A stretch of 64,000 bases of DNA from Rhizobium freirei PRF 81 (GTDB taxonomy: Bacteria; Pseudomonadota; Alphaproteobacteria; Rhizobiales; Rhizobiaceae): contig NZ_AQHN01000072.1 in the NCBI RefSeq assembly GCF_000359745.1, positions 1 through 64,000 on the forward strand, read 5' to 3'. Below, piece after piece: positions 23,753-32,503 of the stretch. The notes beneath the pieces were generated by a model. It was not told the origin of the DNA and did no database searches. It saw only the letters and a program-made list of their open reading frames with translations. The position numbers and the translations under genes were made by a program. Positions within the stretch are counted from its first letter, which is position 1. Every line of letters begins with the position of its first letter.

Positions 23753-25477
23753 ATGCCTCCAGTTTCGGAACGGCAACGCCGTGCCATGGAAGCCGCCGCC
23801 CACGGCCATTCAACGCTCGGTATCCCAAAGAAGGTAGGCGAGGAGTTCGTTGGCAAGGATGCGGAGGAAGCCCAACAGTTAGCCGCTGGTGTGATCTTCG
23901 TCGCTCCCGATGGTGCCGTCCTGTTGCTCTGCCGTAGCGCTCAAGAGCCGAACTACGGCGGTCACTGGGCTTTACCGGGCGGGAAGGGCGAGCCGGGCGA
24001 AACGCCGTGGGGAATCGTCTGCCGCGAAGCTGAGGAAGAAATCGGTTCCTCCAACAAGCATGCATGGATTGGTGAACCGACGATAGCCGATGAGGTCACG
24101 ACGCCCACAGGCATGATCTTCACGACCTTCGTACAGCCGGTTCGATATCGGTTTGTCCCTGAAATCGATGCTGAGCACTGCGGTTATGTCTGGGCTACGG
24201 CTGATTGCTTCCCAAGCCCCATGCATCCGGAAGTCGCTCGCGTCCTGAATATGCTCTTTCCAGAGGAACCTGACGAGATGGATGGCGGTGCTATGGACGA
24301 GCGCGCCGTCGACACGAATGGATGGCCCGAGATCAAGGATAACCCGATCAGCAAGGCCGGCGTGTTCGACTATCGCGGCGCACAGATCCCGGGCGCACCG
24401 AATCCGGACAAGATGTATCGAGTTCTCCGACCGGAAGAAGAACTGAACAATCCCGAAGCTATCGAGTCCTTCAAGCTTCTGCCTTGGATCGACAATCACG
24501 TTATGCTCGGCGACGGCGCAGGGCTCATGCCTGCCGAGAAGAAGGGCGTTCAGGGTGTCATCGGGCAGGATGTCCATTTCCAGGACGGCACACTCTACGG
24601 GAACCTGAAAGTCTTCTCCAATGCCCTGGCTGATCTGATTGAGGCTGGCAAGCGAGAGCTCTCCTGCGGATACCGCTGCACCTATGACTGGACGCCCGGC
24701 GTCTGGAATGGGCAGCCCTATGACGCAGTTCAACGGAACATTCGTGGCAACCATATCGCCCTCGTGAAGAACGGGAGGATGGGGCCGGATGTGGCGGTGT
24801 TGGATCACAGTGACACTGACCGCTTTGTTTTCACCTGTGATTCCACATTCGAGGTCAACAACATGCCGGATGAAAACATGAATACCGACGCCGTAGAAGG
24901 CGGCGCAAGCGGAGGCTCGTCTCTCGAAGAGCTGCGGGCACAGTTTGCCGAGTTTCTCCCCAAGCTCGATGGTCTCCTTCAGATCGCTGCAGCCATGAAG
25001 TCGGCTCTGGGCGAAGGAGAAGTTGCGGGTTCTGGTGAGGGCTCCGAAAACGAGGCGGAAGATGCTGAAGGAGCCGCAGCAGCGGCTGCAGCCGGCGCGG
25101 AGCGTGAAGAGAACGCCGCCGAGAAGGCTGAAACCGAGGACGACAAGGACAAGGAAGGCGAGGGCCGCGCCATGGACGAAGCGGCTCTTGCCCGTGCGGT
25201 TTCAACCCGGATCGCTGCCCGCGACAAGATCGCCGGTCGGCTCGCCAAGCATGTCGGCACCTTCGACAGCTCGGCCATGGATGCTCAGGAGGTCGCAGAG
25301 TACGGCGTTCGCAAGCTTGGCATCAAGAACGTCCAGAAGGGCCACGAGATGACTGCGCTGGATGTCTATCTGTCCGCTGTCAAGGCGCCGTCTGAACGCC
25401 CCGCCAGCGTGGCCACCGGCATGGATAGTGCAGGCGGCAATTGGCTGAACAAGCAGCGCGCCGCGCTCGCCCACTAA
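23753..25477 (+). CDS. Nudix hydrolase - DUF2213 prohead protease fusion with acidic scaffold
   Basis: A 574-residue fusion. Residues 1-35 are a short MPPVSERQRRAMEAAA/GIPKKVGEEF motif seen in phage proteins. Residues ~44-180 are a Nudix domain with box G77-x5-E83-x7-R91-E92-x2-E95-E96-x-G98. Residues ~200-370 match DUF2213, the capsid maturation protease family (FDYRGAQIPGAPNPDKMYRV, LPWIDNHVMLGDG, ELSCGYRCTYDW). Residues ~375-475 are acidic and disordered like a scaffold. Why a Nudix enzyme is joined to a protease is unknown. Confidence 0.85.
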   Translation: MPPVSERQRRAMEAAAHGHSTLGIPKKVGEEFVGKDAEEAQQLAAGVIFVAPDGAVLLLCRSAQEPNYGGHWALPGGKGEPGETPWGIVCREAEEEIGSSNKHAWIGEPTIADEVTTPTGMIFTTFVQPVRYRFVPEIDAEHCGYVWATADCFPSPMHPEVARVLNMLFPEEPDEMDGGAMDERAVDTNGWPEIKDNPISKAGVFDYRGAQIPGAPNPDKMYRVLRPEEELNNPEAIESFKLLPWIDNHVMLGDGAGLMPAEKKGVQGVIGQDVHFQDGTLYGNLKVFSNALADLIEAGKRELSCGYRCTYDWTPGVWNGQPYDAVQRNIRGNHIALVKNGRMGPDVAVLDHSDTDRFVFTCDSTFEVNNMPDENMNTDAVEGGASGGSSLEELRAQFAEFLPKLDGLLQIAAAMKSALGEGEVAGSGEGSENEAEDAEGAAAAAAAGAEREENAAEKAETEDDKDKEGEGRAMDEAALARAVSTRIAARDKIAGRLAKHVGTFDSSAMDAQEVAEYGVRKLGIKNVQKGHEMTALDVYLSAVKAPSERPASVATGMDSAGGNWLNKQRAALAH

Positions 25478-25493
25478 CAGAGGAACCCAACCC

Positions 25494-26222
25494 ATGTTTC
25501 AGACTGCTGTGAATACCTTCCAGGGGTTTGGTCTCCCTGGCGAGCCCTACCTTGATTCCCCGACCCGCGTGGAATCGCTGGTCATCAATTCCAACGGCGC
25601 CACCCCGAACGTCTACGGCTATTTCGCCACCAAGAGCGCTCTGACGAACATCGCGCAGATGGGCGGCATTGTCGGTCCGGGCACTTCATCCTTTACCGGA
25701 GCGATCGCCGGCACCACCCTGACGGTATCCGCCGTCTCGGCTGGCACCCTGCAAGTCGGCCAGACGATTGCCGGTGCTGGCGTCACGGGTGGCACAACCA
25801 TCACGGCGCTTGGCACTGGCGTCGGCGGTGCGGGCACCTATACCGTGTCGGCCAGCCAGACGGTTGCCAGTGAGGCTATGACGGCCTCTGGTGGCACAAA
25901 TCGTGTGCTTGCCGGCCTGATGGTTGGCACGAAAGAAGCGACCCTGTGGGGTACGTCCAACGGCACCTTGGCCCCGACGCTCGCTATTCCGGACAATGCG
26001 CAGGCTGAGTTCGGCACCATGGGCGATTTCGTCGTGGTCGTTCCTGGCCCCTGCAATATCCTGGACCTACTGGCCTACAACGTCACGACAGGTGCCATTG
26101 CAACCTACGCTCCGGGCGGCACAGTGCCGGCTGGCTGCGCCGCCATCCCCAATAGCTCGGTCTATCGCTACCCCGTCACGGCTGTCGGCGGCGGTCTCAC
26201 CGTGGCTCGACTGACCAACTGA
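25494..26222 (+). CDS. Head decoration protein with inserted repeat domain
   Basis: A 242-residue protein. The N- and C-terminal parts (FQTAVNTFQGFGLPGEPYLD, and GCAAIPNSSVYRYPVTAVGG) look like the small structural cement proteins that bind capsids. Residues 67-131 are a foreign-looking Gly/Thr/Ala domain (FTGAIAGTTLTVSAVSAG ... SQTVASEAMT) that recurs in three other virion proteins here. Located just before the major capsid gene. Confidence 0.75.
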   Translation: MFQTAVNTFQGFGLPGEPYLDSPTRVESLVINSNGATPNVYGYFATKSALTNIAQMGGIVGPGTSSFTGAIAGTTLTVSAVSAGTLQVGQTIAGAGVTGGTTITALGTGVGGAGTYTVSASQTVASEAMTASGGTNRVLAGLMVGTKEATLWGTSNGTLAPTLAIPDNAQAEFGTMGDFVVVVPGPCNILDLLAYNVTTGAIATYAPGGTVPAGCAAIPNSSVYRYPVTAVGGGLTVARLTN

Positions 26223-26236
26223 CGAGGAACCTGAAG

Positions 26237-27376
26237 ATGAATCTTATCCCCTCTACTGAGCATTTCCACGTCAGCGGTCGTGAAGCCGCGGCGCGGCGTG
26301 CTGCCAACAAATCGCTGTTCGGCATGGATAGCGACGATGTGAAAAGCTATCGCGAACTGCAGTCGGTCGGCCTCGGTCTTGATGAAGCCGATCTTCGCGC
26401 GATGGCGGCATTCGCGATGGACGATACGCAGGGCGCCGTTCTTTCGCCGAGCATCGGTGTTCCGGTGCAGTTCCTGCAGGCATGGCTTCCGGGCCTTGTC
26501 CGCGCCGTCTTCAAGGTGCGCATGATCGATGAGCTGGTGGGCATTACCACCATCGGCGAATGGCATGACGAAGAAGTTGTTCAGGGTGCCATCGAATCCA
26601 TGGGTGATGCCGTTCCCTATGGCGATCTCAGCAACGTTCCCTATGCGAGCTGGAACATCAACTTCGAGCGCCGCACGATCGTTCGATTTGAAAAAGGCTT
26701 TGCTGTCGGCCGCCTGGAAGAGGCGCGTGCGTCTGCCATCCGTGTATCGTCCACCAATGAAAAGCGGATCGGCGTTGCTACTGCTCTGGACATCCAGCGC
26801 AATCAGGTCGGCTTCGTCGGCTATAATGCCGGCGCAGACCGTACCTACGGTTTCCTGAACGATCCGAACCTGCCGGCCTATGTCACGGTCGCCAATGGTG
26901 TTGCCAGCGGCACGCCTCAGTGGGCCACCAAGACAACGCTGGATATCATCGCCGACCTGATCCAGGCATTCCAGACCCTGGAAACACAGTCGGGTGGTAA
27001 CATCCAGCCCAAGAACGATGACACCACTCTGGCTCTGCCCACCGGTTGGGACACCTATCTTGGTACGCCGACCACCCTCGGCTATTCTGCGGGCCAATGG
27101 CTGCGCGAAAACTACCCGAAGTGCCGGGTCGTCACCGCACCACAGCTTCAGGGTGCCAACGGCGGTGCCAACGTGTTCTACCTCTATGCGGACACGGTGG
27201 AATCCGATCCATCGTCCACGGATGACGGTCGCACGTTCCTGCAGGCAGTCCCATCCAAGATGCAGACGCTTGGCGTTGAGCAGCAGGCAAAGAAATTTGT
27301 CGAGGATTTCGCCAATGCGACTGCCGGCGTAATGGTGAAAAGACCTTGGGCAATTTTCAGAGCCTCGGGCGTGTGA
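26237..27376 (+). CDS. Major capsid protein (DUF2184 type)
   Basis: A 379-residue protein starting MNLIPSTEHFHVSGREAAAR. It has the DUF2184 pattern: FLQAWLPGLVRAVFKVRMID, then GAIESMGDAVPYGDLSNVPY, NINFERRTIVRFEKGFAVG, and near the end VEQQAKKFVEDFANATAGVM with MVKRPWAIFRASG. DUF2184 proteins are HK97-fold capsid proteins. Follows the decoration gene in the usual order. Confidence 0.9.
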   Translation: MNLIPSTEHFHVSGREAAARRAANKSLFGMDSDDVKSYRELQSVGLGLDEADLRAMAAFAMDDTQGAVLSPSIGVPVQFLQAWLPGLVRAVFKVRMIDELVGITTIGEWHDEEVVQGAIESMGDAVPYGDLSNVPYASWNINFERRTIVRFEKGFAVGRLEEARASAIRVSSTNEKRIGVATALDIQRNQVGFVGYNAGADRTYGFLNDPNLPAYVTVANGVASGTPQWATKTTLDIIADLIQAFQTLETQSGGNIQPKNDDTTLALPTGWDTYLGTPTTLGYSAGQWLRENYPKCRVVTAPQLQGANGGANVFYLYADTVESDPSSTDDGRTFLQAVPSKMQTLGVEQQAKKFVEDFANATAGVMVKRPWAIFRASGV

Positions 27377-27411
27377 TTTTTTTTAACGCGCTAAATCGCC
27401 TATGGTGTGTT

Positions 27412-27444
27412 ACACTTCCCCTGTGAAATTGACAGGGGAAGTGT
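27412..27444 (+). promoter_or_regulatory. Hairpin sequestering the homing endonuclease ribosome site
   Basis: A 13-bp perfect stem ACACTTCCCCTGT (27412-27424) / ACAGGGGAAGTGT (27432-27444), loop GAAATTG. The 3' arm contains AGGGGAA, the only Shine-Dalgarno for the GTG at 27447. In long late transcripts it would hide the ribosome site, as known for T4 free-standing homing endonucleases. It could also act as a weak terminator after the capsid gene. Confidence 0.7.
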
Positions 27445-27446
27445 TT

Positions 27447-28388
27447 GTGATCCAGAAGACATTCTACTTTGTTTATCTGCTGACTTTTAGTAACGGCAAA
27501 GTATACGTTGGGATGTCGAAAACACACCAACATCGCGTGTTTTCAAGGCGTTATCAAGAGCACAGAAAAGCCGCTAAGGCTGGAAATAAAAGTCCTGTCT
27601 ATTCTGCTTGGCGCAAATACGGAGATCCGCAGCAAGAGGTTCTCAGCTTGTATGCAACTCGTGAATCTTGCGCTCTTGCGGAGATTGAGGCGATTCTTAC
27701 CTACAATTCGACTGACCTGTCCAAGGGTTATAATCTGATGGCTGGCGGCGAGGGCCTGAACGCCCCACCCGGATCTTCAATGTATGAATTAATGGAAGAG
27801 AAGGTTTGGAAGAACGCAGAGCGTTGCAGAAAAATCAGTGAATCATTGAAGGGAAGACCTCCTTCAAGCGAAACAATTGATGGATATAAGGCGTGGCGAA
27901 AGACCGATACCGCAAATGCCATTATGAGAGAAAAGGTTTGGGATAGTCCAGAGTGGCGTAAGAAGTTATCTGATCGTACGCGCGAGCAAATGGCAAATGG
28001 CGGCGCGGAGCATCTCAGGCAGATAAAGACAGGACGTCCGGATCATCTATCTCCGGAAACCCGCGCTATTGTGACTGCCAAACAAAGAGAATTCTCCAAT
28101 TCTCCAAAAGGTAAGGAATATGCACGGCAAGGATATGAGGCCATGTGTGCCAACCCAGAGAATGTTGCCAATGCATTAAAACGGTTGGAAATGTGGAGAA
28201 ATTCGGATGTCAATGCAGATCATTGCCGTAAAATGGCAAGCCTAGCTGCGGCGGCATGCAGTCGAAAAGTGCGCCACATAAAAGACGATATCGAATTTGC
28301 TTCTCAACGAGAGATGGCTGTGCACTACGGTGTAAGCGACGCGGCAGTCTCTCGCTGGATAAAAAACGGTAAAGCAATTCGAATTTGA
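27447..28388 (+). CDS. GIY-YIG homing endonuclease
   Basis: A 313-residue protein; GTG 27447 preferred, 6 bp after AGGGGAA. The N-terminus has FVYLLTFSNGKVYVG (GIY-YIG core), an Arg and a Glu-containing segment AEIEAIL. The middle has repeated NUMOD3-like pieces (KISESLKGRPPSSE, RKKLSDRTREQMANGG). The C-terminus IEFASQREMAVHYGVSDAAV with SRWIKNGKAIRI is a NUMOD1/HTH. Lower GC than the flanking head genes. It sits between major capsid and connector genes, a typical homing site. Confidence 0.9.
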   Translation: MIQKTFYFVYLLTFSNGKVYVGMSKTHQHRVFSRRYQEHRKAAKAGNKSPVYSAWRKYGDPQQEVLSLYATRESCALAEIEAILTYNSTDLSKGYNLMAGGEGLNAPPGSSMYELMEEKVWKNAERCRKISESLKGRPPSSETIDGYKAWRKTDTANAIMREKVWDSPEWRKKLSDRTREQMANGGAEHLRQIKTGRPDHLSPETRAIVTAKQREFSNSPKGKEYARQGYEAMCANPENVANALKRLEMWRNSDVNADHCRKMASLAAAACSRKVRHIKDDIEFASQREMAVHYGVSDAAVSRWIKNGKAIRI

Positions 28389-28418
28389 ATATCAGTTCCC
28401 AATGATGATGCAATTTTG

Positions 28419-28445
28419 AAGTCGCCATTGGGCGGCTTTTTCTTT
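28419..28445 (+). terminator. Terminator behind the homing endonuclease
   Basis: Stem AAGTCGCC (28419-28426), loop ATTG, stem GGCGGCTT, then TTTCTTTG. It lies 31 bp after the endonuclease stop, within the head operon. It would reduce late transcription into the connector genes unless transcription is antiterminated. Confidence 0.7.
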
Positions 28446-28554
28446 GTCTACTCGCTACTAGTTGCACGCCCAAGGTTCGCTACCTCAGTCGTCCCATGTC
28501 TCCTAAGACGGCGCGGGCGTGCAATCCCTTTTGTCAGGAGGCAGGAGAACATTC

Positions 28555-28944
28555 ATGCCGCATATCGCTTCAACACTGACGAATGCCACCAGATACACCG
28601 AATGGAACCGTGGTGGCGATGGACGATTGATCGAAGGTCGATCGGTTGTCATCAAGGGAGGCTTCGGTCTGGCGGACAAGAACTTTGTCACGCCGACCGG
28701 TGCAATCCTCACCTCCATTTCGGATGACGAACTGGCATTCCTCGAAAGCGACCATCATTTCAAGGAACACCTCAAAAACGGTTTCCTGAAGATCTACAAG
28801 AAGGGTGCCGTTCCGGGTGAGAAGGCTGCGGATGGGATGCAACTCGGCGACAAGTCGCAGCCGCTCAATCCCATGCAGTTCCAGGACAATGACCCCAACA
28901 AGCCTGAAACCTTGTCGGTCAGCACCGGCTCTGTCTCGGTTTGA
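28555..28944 (+). CDS. Head-region structural hypothetical protein
   Basis: A 129-residue protein from ATG 28555 (MPHIASTLTNATRYTEWNRG), with AGGAGGCAGGAG upstream. Contains VVIKGGFGLADKNFVTPTGA and a Lys-rich helix (HHFKEHLKNGFLKIYKKGAV). Typical head-completion or capsid-associated size and place; family not recognised. Confidence 0.6.
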   Translation: MPHIASTLTNATRYTEWNRGGDGRLIEGRSVVIKGGFGLADKNFVTPTGAILTSISDDELAFLESDHHFKEHLKNGFLKIYKKGAVPGEKAADGMQLGDKSQPLNPMQFQDNDPNKPETLSVSTGSVSV

Positions 28945-28950
28945 TAGACC

Positions 28951-29373
28951 ATGAACCCGGCATTTGATATCGCCGCATTTCAGACGGCGTTCCCGCAATT
29001 TGCGACCACGCCGTCTGACACAATCCAGGGATGGGTGACGCTTGTCATCAACTCCCCGATGGGCGGCTGGTTCGAATGCGAGACAGGTTTGACCAACCAA
29101 CAGCTTATGGTTGCTCACATCGGTTATCTGTTTTCCAAAGCAGCGACTGGGCAGGCCATTCCGGGCGGTGCAATGGTCAGTGCTGCGGAGGGCAGCGTCA
29201 ATGCTGCCTTTGCCGCTCCTCCAATCAAGACCGGCCTTCAATATTACCTATCGGGATCGCCCTATGGGCAGATGCTGTGGGCCAATCTCTGCGTTGCAGC
29301 GGCCGGCGGTGATTATGTCGGCGGCCTGCCTGAACGGAGAGCATTCCGTAAGGTCTATGGGACCTTTCAGTGA
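28951..29373 (+). CDS. DUF4054 head-tail connector-like protein
   Basis: A 140-residue protein. FDIAAFQTAFPQFATTPSDT, LMVAHIGYLFSKAATGQAIP and GGLPERRAFRKVYGTFQ match DUF4054, a small connector/adaptor family found after capsid genes. It probably stacks under the portal. Confidence 0.8.
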   Translation: MNPAFDIAAFQTAFPQFATTPSDTIQGWVTLVINSPMGGWFECETGLTNQQLMVAHIGYLFSKAATGQAIPGGAMVSAAEGSVNAAFAAPPIKTGLQYYLSGSPYGQMLWANLCVAAAGGDYVGGLPERRAFRKVYGTFQ

Positions 29374-29385
29374 GGACTTTCTGCC

Positions 29386-29931
29386 ATGAGTTCGTCTCTC
29401 GATAAAGCGCTTACCGAGATCTCCAAGCGAATTGGTGAGTTTCAGGGCAAGACAGCTCAGGCAGGGTTCTTTCCCGAGGCTGCATATCCCGACGGTACGC
29501 CAGTCGCATATGTTGCCGCGATCCAAGAGTACGGAGCGCCGAAGGTCAAAATCCCGCCGCGCCACCCAATGCGCTCCGCTGTGGAGCAGTATCGAAGCGG
29601 TTGGCGAGATGATCTGGCCCGAGGGGTTAAGGCCGTCATTGAGGGCACCATTACTTCCGATGATGTTCTTGAGCAAGTCGGTGGTGTGATGGCTGCGGAT
29701 ATTCAGACATCCATAGCGGAAGTCACCGATCCGCCTTTGAGCCCCATTACCGTCATGCTTCGCGGCATGCGTCGAAATGACCCCAGCTTGATAGTGAGTG
29801 GAAAGACGGTCGGAGAGGCAGCACAGCGCGTCGCTGATGGCGAGACCAATTATGGTGCGTCTGACAAGCCGTTGATTGATAGTGGCCTGTTGCTGGCCTC
29901 CGTAACTCACAAAGTTGGTGAAAGCGAATGA
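29386..29931 (+). CDS. Neck/tail completion protein
   Basis: A 181-residue protein. AQAGFFPEAAYPDGTPVAYV, AIQEYGAPKVKIPPRHPMRS and SDKPLIDSGLLLASVTHKVG fit the neck-protein family (HK97 gp10-like / tail-completion type: an N-terminal strand, then IPPRPF-like and LxDTGxLxxSI-like motifs). ATGA overlap with the next gene. Confidence 0.75.
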   Translation: MSSSLDKALTEISKRIGEFQGKTAQAGFFPEAAYPDGTPVAYVAAIQEYGAPKVKIPPRHPMRSAVEQYRSGWRDDLARGVKAVIEGTITSDDVLEQVGGVMAADIQTSIAEVTDPPLSPITVMLRGMRRNDPSLIVSGKTVGEAAQRVADGETNYGASDKPLIDSGLLLASVTHKVGESE

Positions 29932-30308
29932 ACCTTCACGGGCTCGTTTCGGGCGCGATCGGCACAGTAAATCCGTTTGTCGATGCATCAATGCAGAACA
30001 ACACCGGTTACACCACAAATGATGATGGCGTGCAGATCCCGACATATGTCACCGCGACGGGAACGGCTCAGGTCCAAGCTCTTACATTCAAAGACCTGAC
30101 GCAACTCGATGGCATCAACAAGAACGGTGCAGCCCGTGGAATATATTTCTATGGCGACATTCAAGGTGTGCTGAGAACCAAGACCAAGGGCGGCGATATC
30201 ATCACGCTCTCCAATGGCGCAAGCGCTGGAAACTGGCTTGTCGTTCAAGTCCTAGAGACCTGGGATGTTGGTTGGTGCAAGTGCGCCTGTGTTCTGCAAA
30301 TGTCATGA
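29928..30308 (+). CDS. Virion-region protein, full-length copy of a duplicated pair
   Basis: A 126-residue protein starting MNLHGLVSGAIGTVNPFVDA and ending CKCACVLQMS. The middle (GDIITLSNGASAGNWLVVQV) is beta-rich, like small neck proteins. A shortened relative (36 residues) with the same start and end occurs at 32503-32613. The pair brackets a fibre-like cassette. Confidence 0.65.
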   Translation: MNLHGLVSGAIGTVNPFVDASMQNNTGYTTNDDGVQIPTYVTATGTAQVQALTFKDLTQLDGINKNGAARGIYFYGDIQGVLRTKTKGGDIITLSNGASAGNWLVVQVLETWDVGWCKCACVLQMS

Positions 30309-30327
30309 AAATTAATAGGTGAACATC

Positions 30328-30498
30328 ATGGACAACGAACTCCGCAAAGAATTCCGTGCCTTCAAGGTTGAGGTTTTAGATCGCCTTGATCGTTTGGAGG
30401 CCGCGTTGAGTGCTCCAAGCGATATCGCAGCACCCGACACCGGGAAATCTAAGAAACTCGCTCCTGAGCCGGCCTCGGTCGAAAAGGATGCTATCTGA
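30328..30498 (+). CDS. Small coiled-coil protein
   Basis: 56 residues: MDNELRKEFRAFKVEVLDRL with DRLEAAL forms one coiled coil, then a Pro/Ser/Lys tail. ATG 30328 follows AATAGGTGAAC. The leader (TGAAAATYAATAGG) is repeated before the next gene at 30546. No function assigned. Confidence 0.6.
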   Translation: MDNELRKEFRAFKVEVLDRLDRLEAALSAPSDIAAPDTGKSKKLAPEPASVEKDAI

Positions 30499-30505
30499 CG
30501 GATAG

Positions 30506-30545
30506 CTTGGCGCGAATGCGCCTGCGTCTTGCAGACGTAGCCAAG
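30506..30545 (+). other. Compact RNA hairpin between small genes
   Basis: CTTGGC (30506-30511) pairs with GCCAAG (30540-30545). Inside are GCGAATGCGC and a second stem CTGCGTCT-TGC-AGACGTAG. It lies just after the small coiled-coil gene and before the fibre cassette. It may be a processing site or an attenuator; no T-run follows. Confidence 0.4.
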
Positions 30546-30569
30546 TGAAAATCAATAGGATATCGCAAT

Positions 30570-31076
30570 ATGCTGAAGCGCCTTATCTTCGCTGCCGCGT
30601 TTACGGCTGTCGCGGTGCCATCCGTTGGCCAGAATATCACTGGGAATGAGTTTCAGACCGCAACGCCGGGACGAACTGTTAACGGTGTGGTTACCATGTG
30701 TATCAACGGTAGCAACCAAGCGATTCCTTGCCCGACTGGTGGCTCTACATCCGTCACACAGGGAACTAATCCGTGGACCGTCTCTTATAACGTTCCGTCA
30801 AACCCGAAAACTGTAGCGGGTTGTACGGTAGGGGTAACGTCCAGTGCCTGTCTTGGGTCTAACCCGCGTAATTGGGTTCAGATGCAGAACACATCAGCAT
30901 CGGCGACCATCGCATGCTCGTGGAGCGGTGCGGCGTCCCTCAACAGTACTAACTCATTCATGCTGGCAGCCGGCCAAAGCGCTTCATGGGGACCGACTAC
31001 AGGCGGGGCACCCAATCAGGCGCTTAACTGCATCGCTAGTGCTGCCTCCAGCCCGTTATATGTGGAACAGAATTGA
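30570..31076 (+). CDS. Secreted fibre-associated protein
   Basis: A 168-residue protein. A Sec signal peptide is clear: MLKRLIFAAAFTAVAVPSVG then Q. The mature part is Thr/Ser/Asn/Gly-rich with paired Cys (CINGSNQAIPC, CTVGVTSSAC) and an Ig-like end MQNTSASATIACSWSGAASL. The end of the gene overlaps the next start (TGATG). Family of phage surface proteins of unknown role. Confidence 0.65.
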   Translation: MLKRLIFAAAFTAVAVPSVGQNITGNEFQTATPGRTVNGVVTMCINGSNQAIPCPTGGSTSVTQGTNPWTVSYNVPSNPKTVAGCTVGVTSSACLGSNPRNWVQMQNTSASATIACSWSGAASLNSTNSFMLAAGQSASWGPTTGGAPNQALNCIASAASSPLYVEQN

Positions 31077-32503
31077 TGAGAAAGATTGCTCTCGCCTTTC
31101 TCATACTGACTGGGGTCAGCGTAGCTCATGCTCAGATCGCGCCTAATCCAGCTCCTCCCCTTAACGGACAACCGGGTCAGCCAGCAGGTCCGCTCACCAT
31201 TACGGGTCGGCTCCCAGATAGCCAGCTTGCAATCACAGCACTGCAGTACAAGGGCGCATGGAATGCGGCCACCAACACGCCGACGCTGGCGAATGGTACG
31301 GGCGTTGTTGGCGACATGTACGCGATATCGACCAGCGGTTCTCAAAATCTCGGCGGTGGCTCTGTAAGCTATGTGGCCGGAAATTATCTGCTCTACAATG
31401 GCACCGTCTACGAACAGATCGGTAGCGGGACTGCACCGTCTCCGGCAAATCCATCCGCTCAGATCGGTACTAGCGCCATCAATGGTACCGCGCAGACCTT
31501 CATGCGCAGTGACGCCGCGCCTCCTATCAATCTAGCCATTACGCCAACATGGACTGGGGCACACGCATTCGCGTCCAATGTGACCGTCCAAGGCCTCCTC
31601 AGCTCAACAAATAATACAACACCGGCTGGGCCGACCAATTCTGGCGTCGCGTTGTCTGCAGCTCCTGATGTCGCTGATGTTCTCTTTTTCGACGCGACAC
31701 AATCCGTCAACAACCGAACCTATGAAGCGATTGCGTTTCAGGGCTGTCAGCAGTTCCGCTTTAAAAATGACGCTGGAAGCGCAGCTATCCCATGGCTGAA
31801 AGGCTGCGGAGGTCAGGCCGCTGGGGTCACTGGCATCACATCCAATAGCGGCTCTGGATCGTGGGTGCACACTGGCGGATTCTCGGTCAACAATTTCAAC
31901 AATATCACCCTTACTCCCTCGATATCGGGAGGAACGCCTACGATTTCATCGGCGGGCGGAAATGCGAATGTTTCTCTTGGGCTTGCTACTCAAGGCACTG
32001 GAGCTATCGTGCTGGCACCTGGCGGCACAGGCCAACTTGTCGTCAATGCTTCGGATATCCAAGCAGCTTCGGGCTACACGCCGGCCAACGCGCAATCGCT
32101 CGCAACTAAGGCTTATGTTGATGGCGCTACCGGTGGCGGTCCTGTGCTTGCTTCAGGAACCTATACGCCGACTGTGGTCTACAACAGCGGCGCGTCATCC
32201 GGTTTCGTCGGCACATTCATGTATCAGCGTGTCGGGAACGTTGTGACGGTGACGGGCACAATGAGCATTGCGGTTGCCGGCGCACCGGGGTCATCCGGTA
32301 ATATCAGATTGTCGCTGCCGATCGCTAGTAACATTGGCTTTAGTAATCAGGCGGTCGGGTTTGGAACCACAACCCTGCAGGTTGGACAGGGATCGTTCTC
32401 CGTGATCGGGTTCTCGGGTGACAATTCGGCATCACTGACGATCTGGTCGGCAAATACCAACAGTAATAGCTACGGCGTGACTTTCAGCTACACGGTGCAG
32501 TGA
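31076..32503 (+). CDS. Secreted tail-fibre-like protein
   Basis: A 475-residue protein with signal peptide MRKIALAFLILTGVSVAHA then Q. The body is low in charge and rich in Gly, Ser, Thr and Asn; phrases such as IGTSAINGTAQTFMRSDAAP and SLATKAYVDGAT are typical of phage fibre repeats. The C-terminal ~130 residues (TYTPTVVYNSGASSGFVGTF) look like a small beta-rich receptor-binding or trimerising domain. Part of an inserted cassette (30328-32613). Confidence 0.7.
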   Translation: MRKIALAFLILTGVSVAHAQIAPNPAPPLNGQPGQPAGPLTITGRLPDSQLAITALQYKGAWNAATNTPTLANGTGVVGDMYAISTSGSQNLGGGSVSYVAGNYLLYNGTVYEQIGSGTAPSPANPSAQIGTSAINGTAQTFMRSDAAPPINLAITPTWTGAHAFASNVTVQGLLSSTNNTTPAGPTNSGVALSAAPDVADVLFFDATQSVNNRTYEAIAFQGCQQFRFKNDAGSAAIPWLKGCGGQAAGVTGITSNSGSGSWVHTGGFSVNNFNNITLTPSISGGTPTISSAGGNANVSLGLATQGTGAIVLAPGGTGQLVVNASDIQAASGYTPANAQSLATKAYVDGATGGGPVLASGTYTPTVVYNSGASSGFVGTFMYQRVGNVVTVTGTMSIAVAGAPGSSGNIRLSLPIASNIGFSNQAVGFGTTTLQVGQGSFSVIGFSGDNSASLTIWSANTNSNSYGVTFSYTVQ

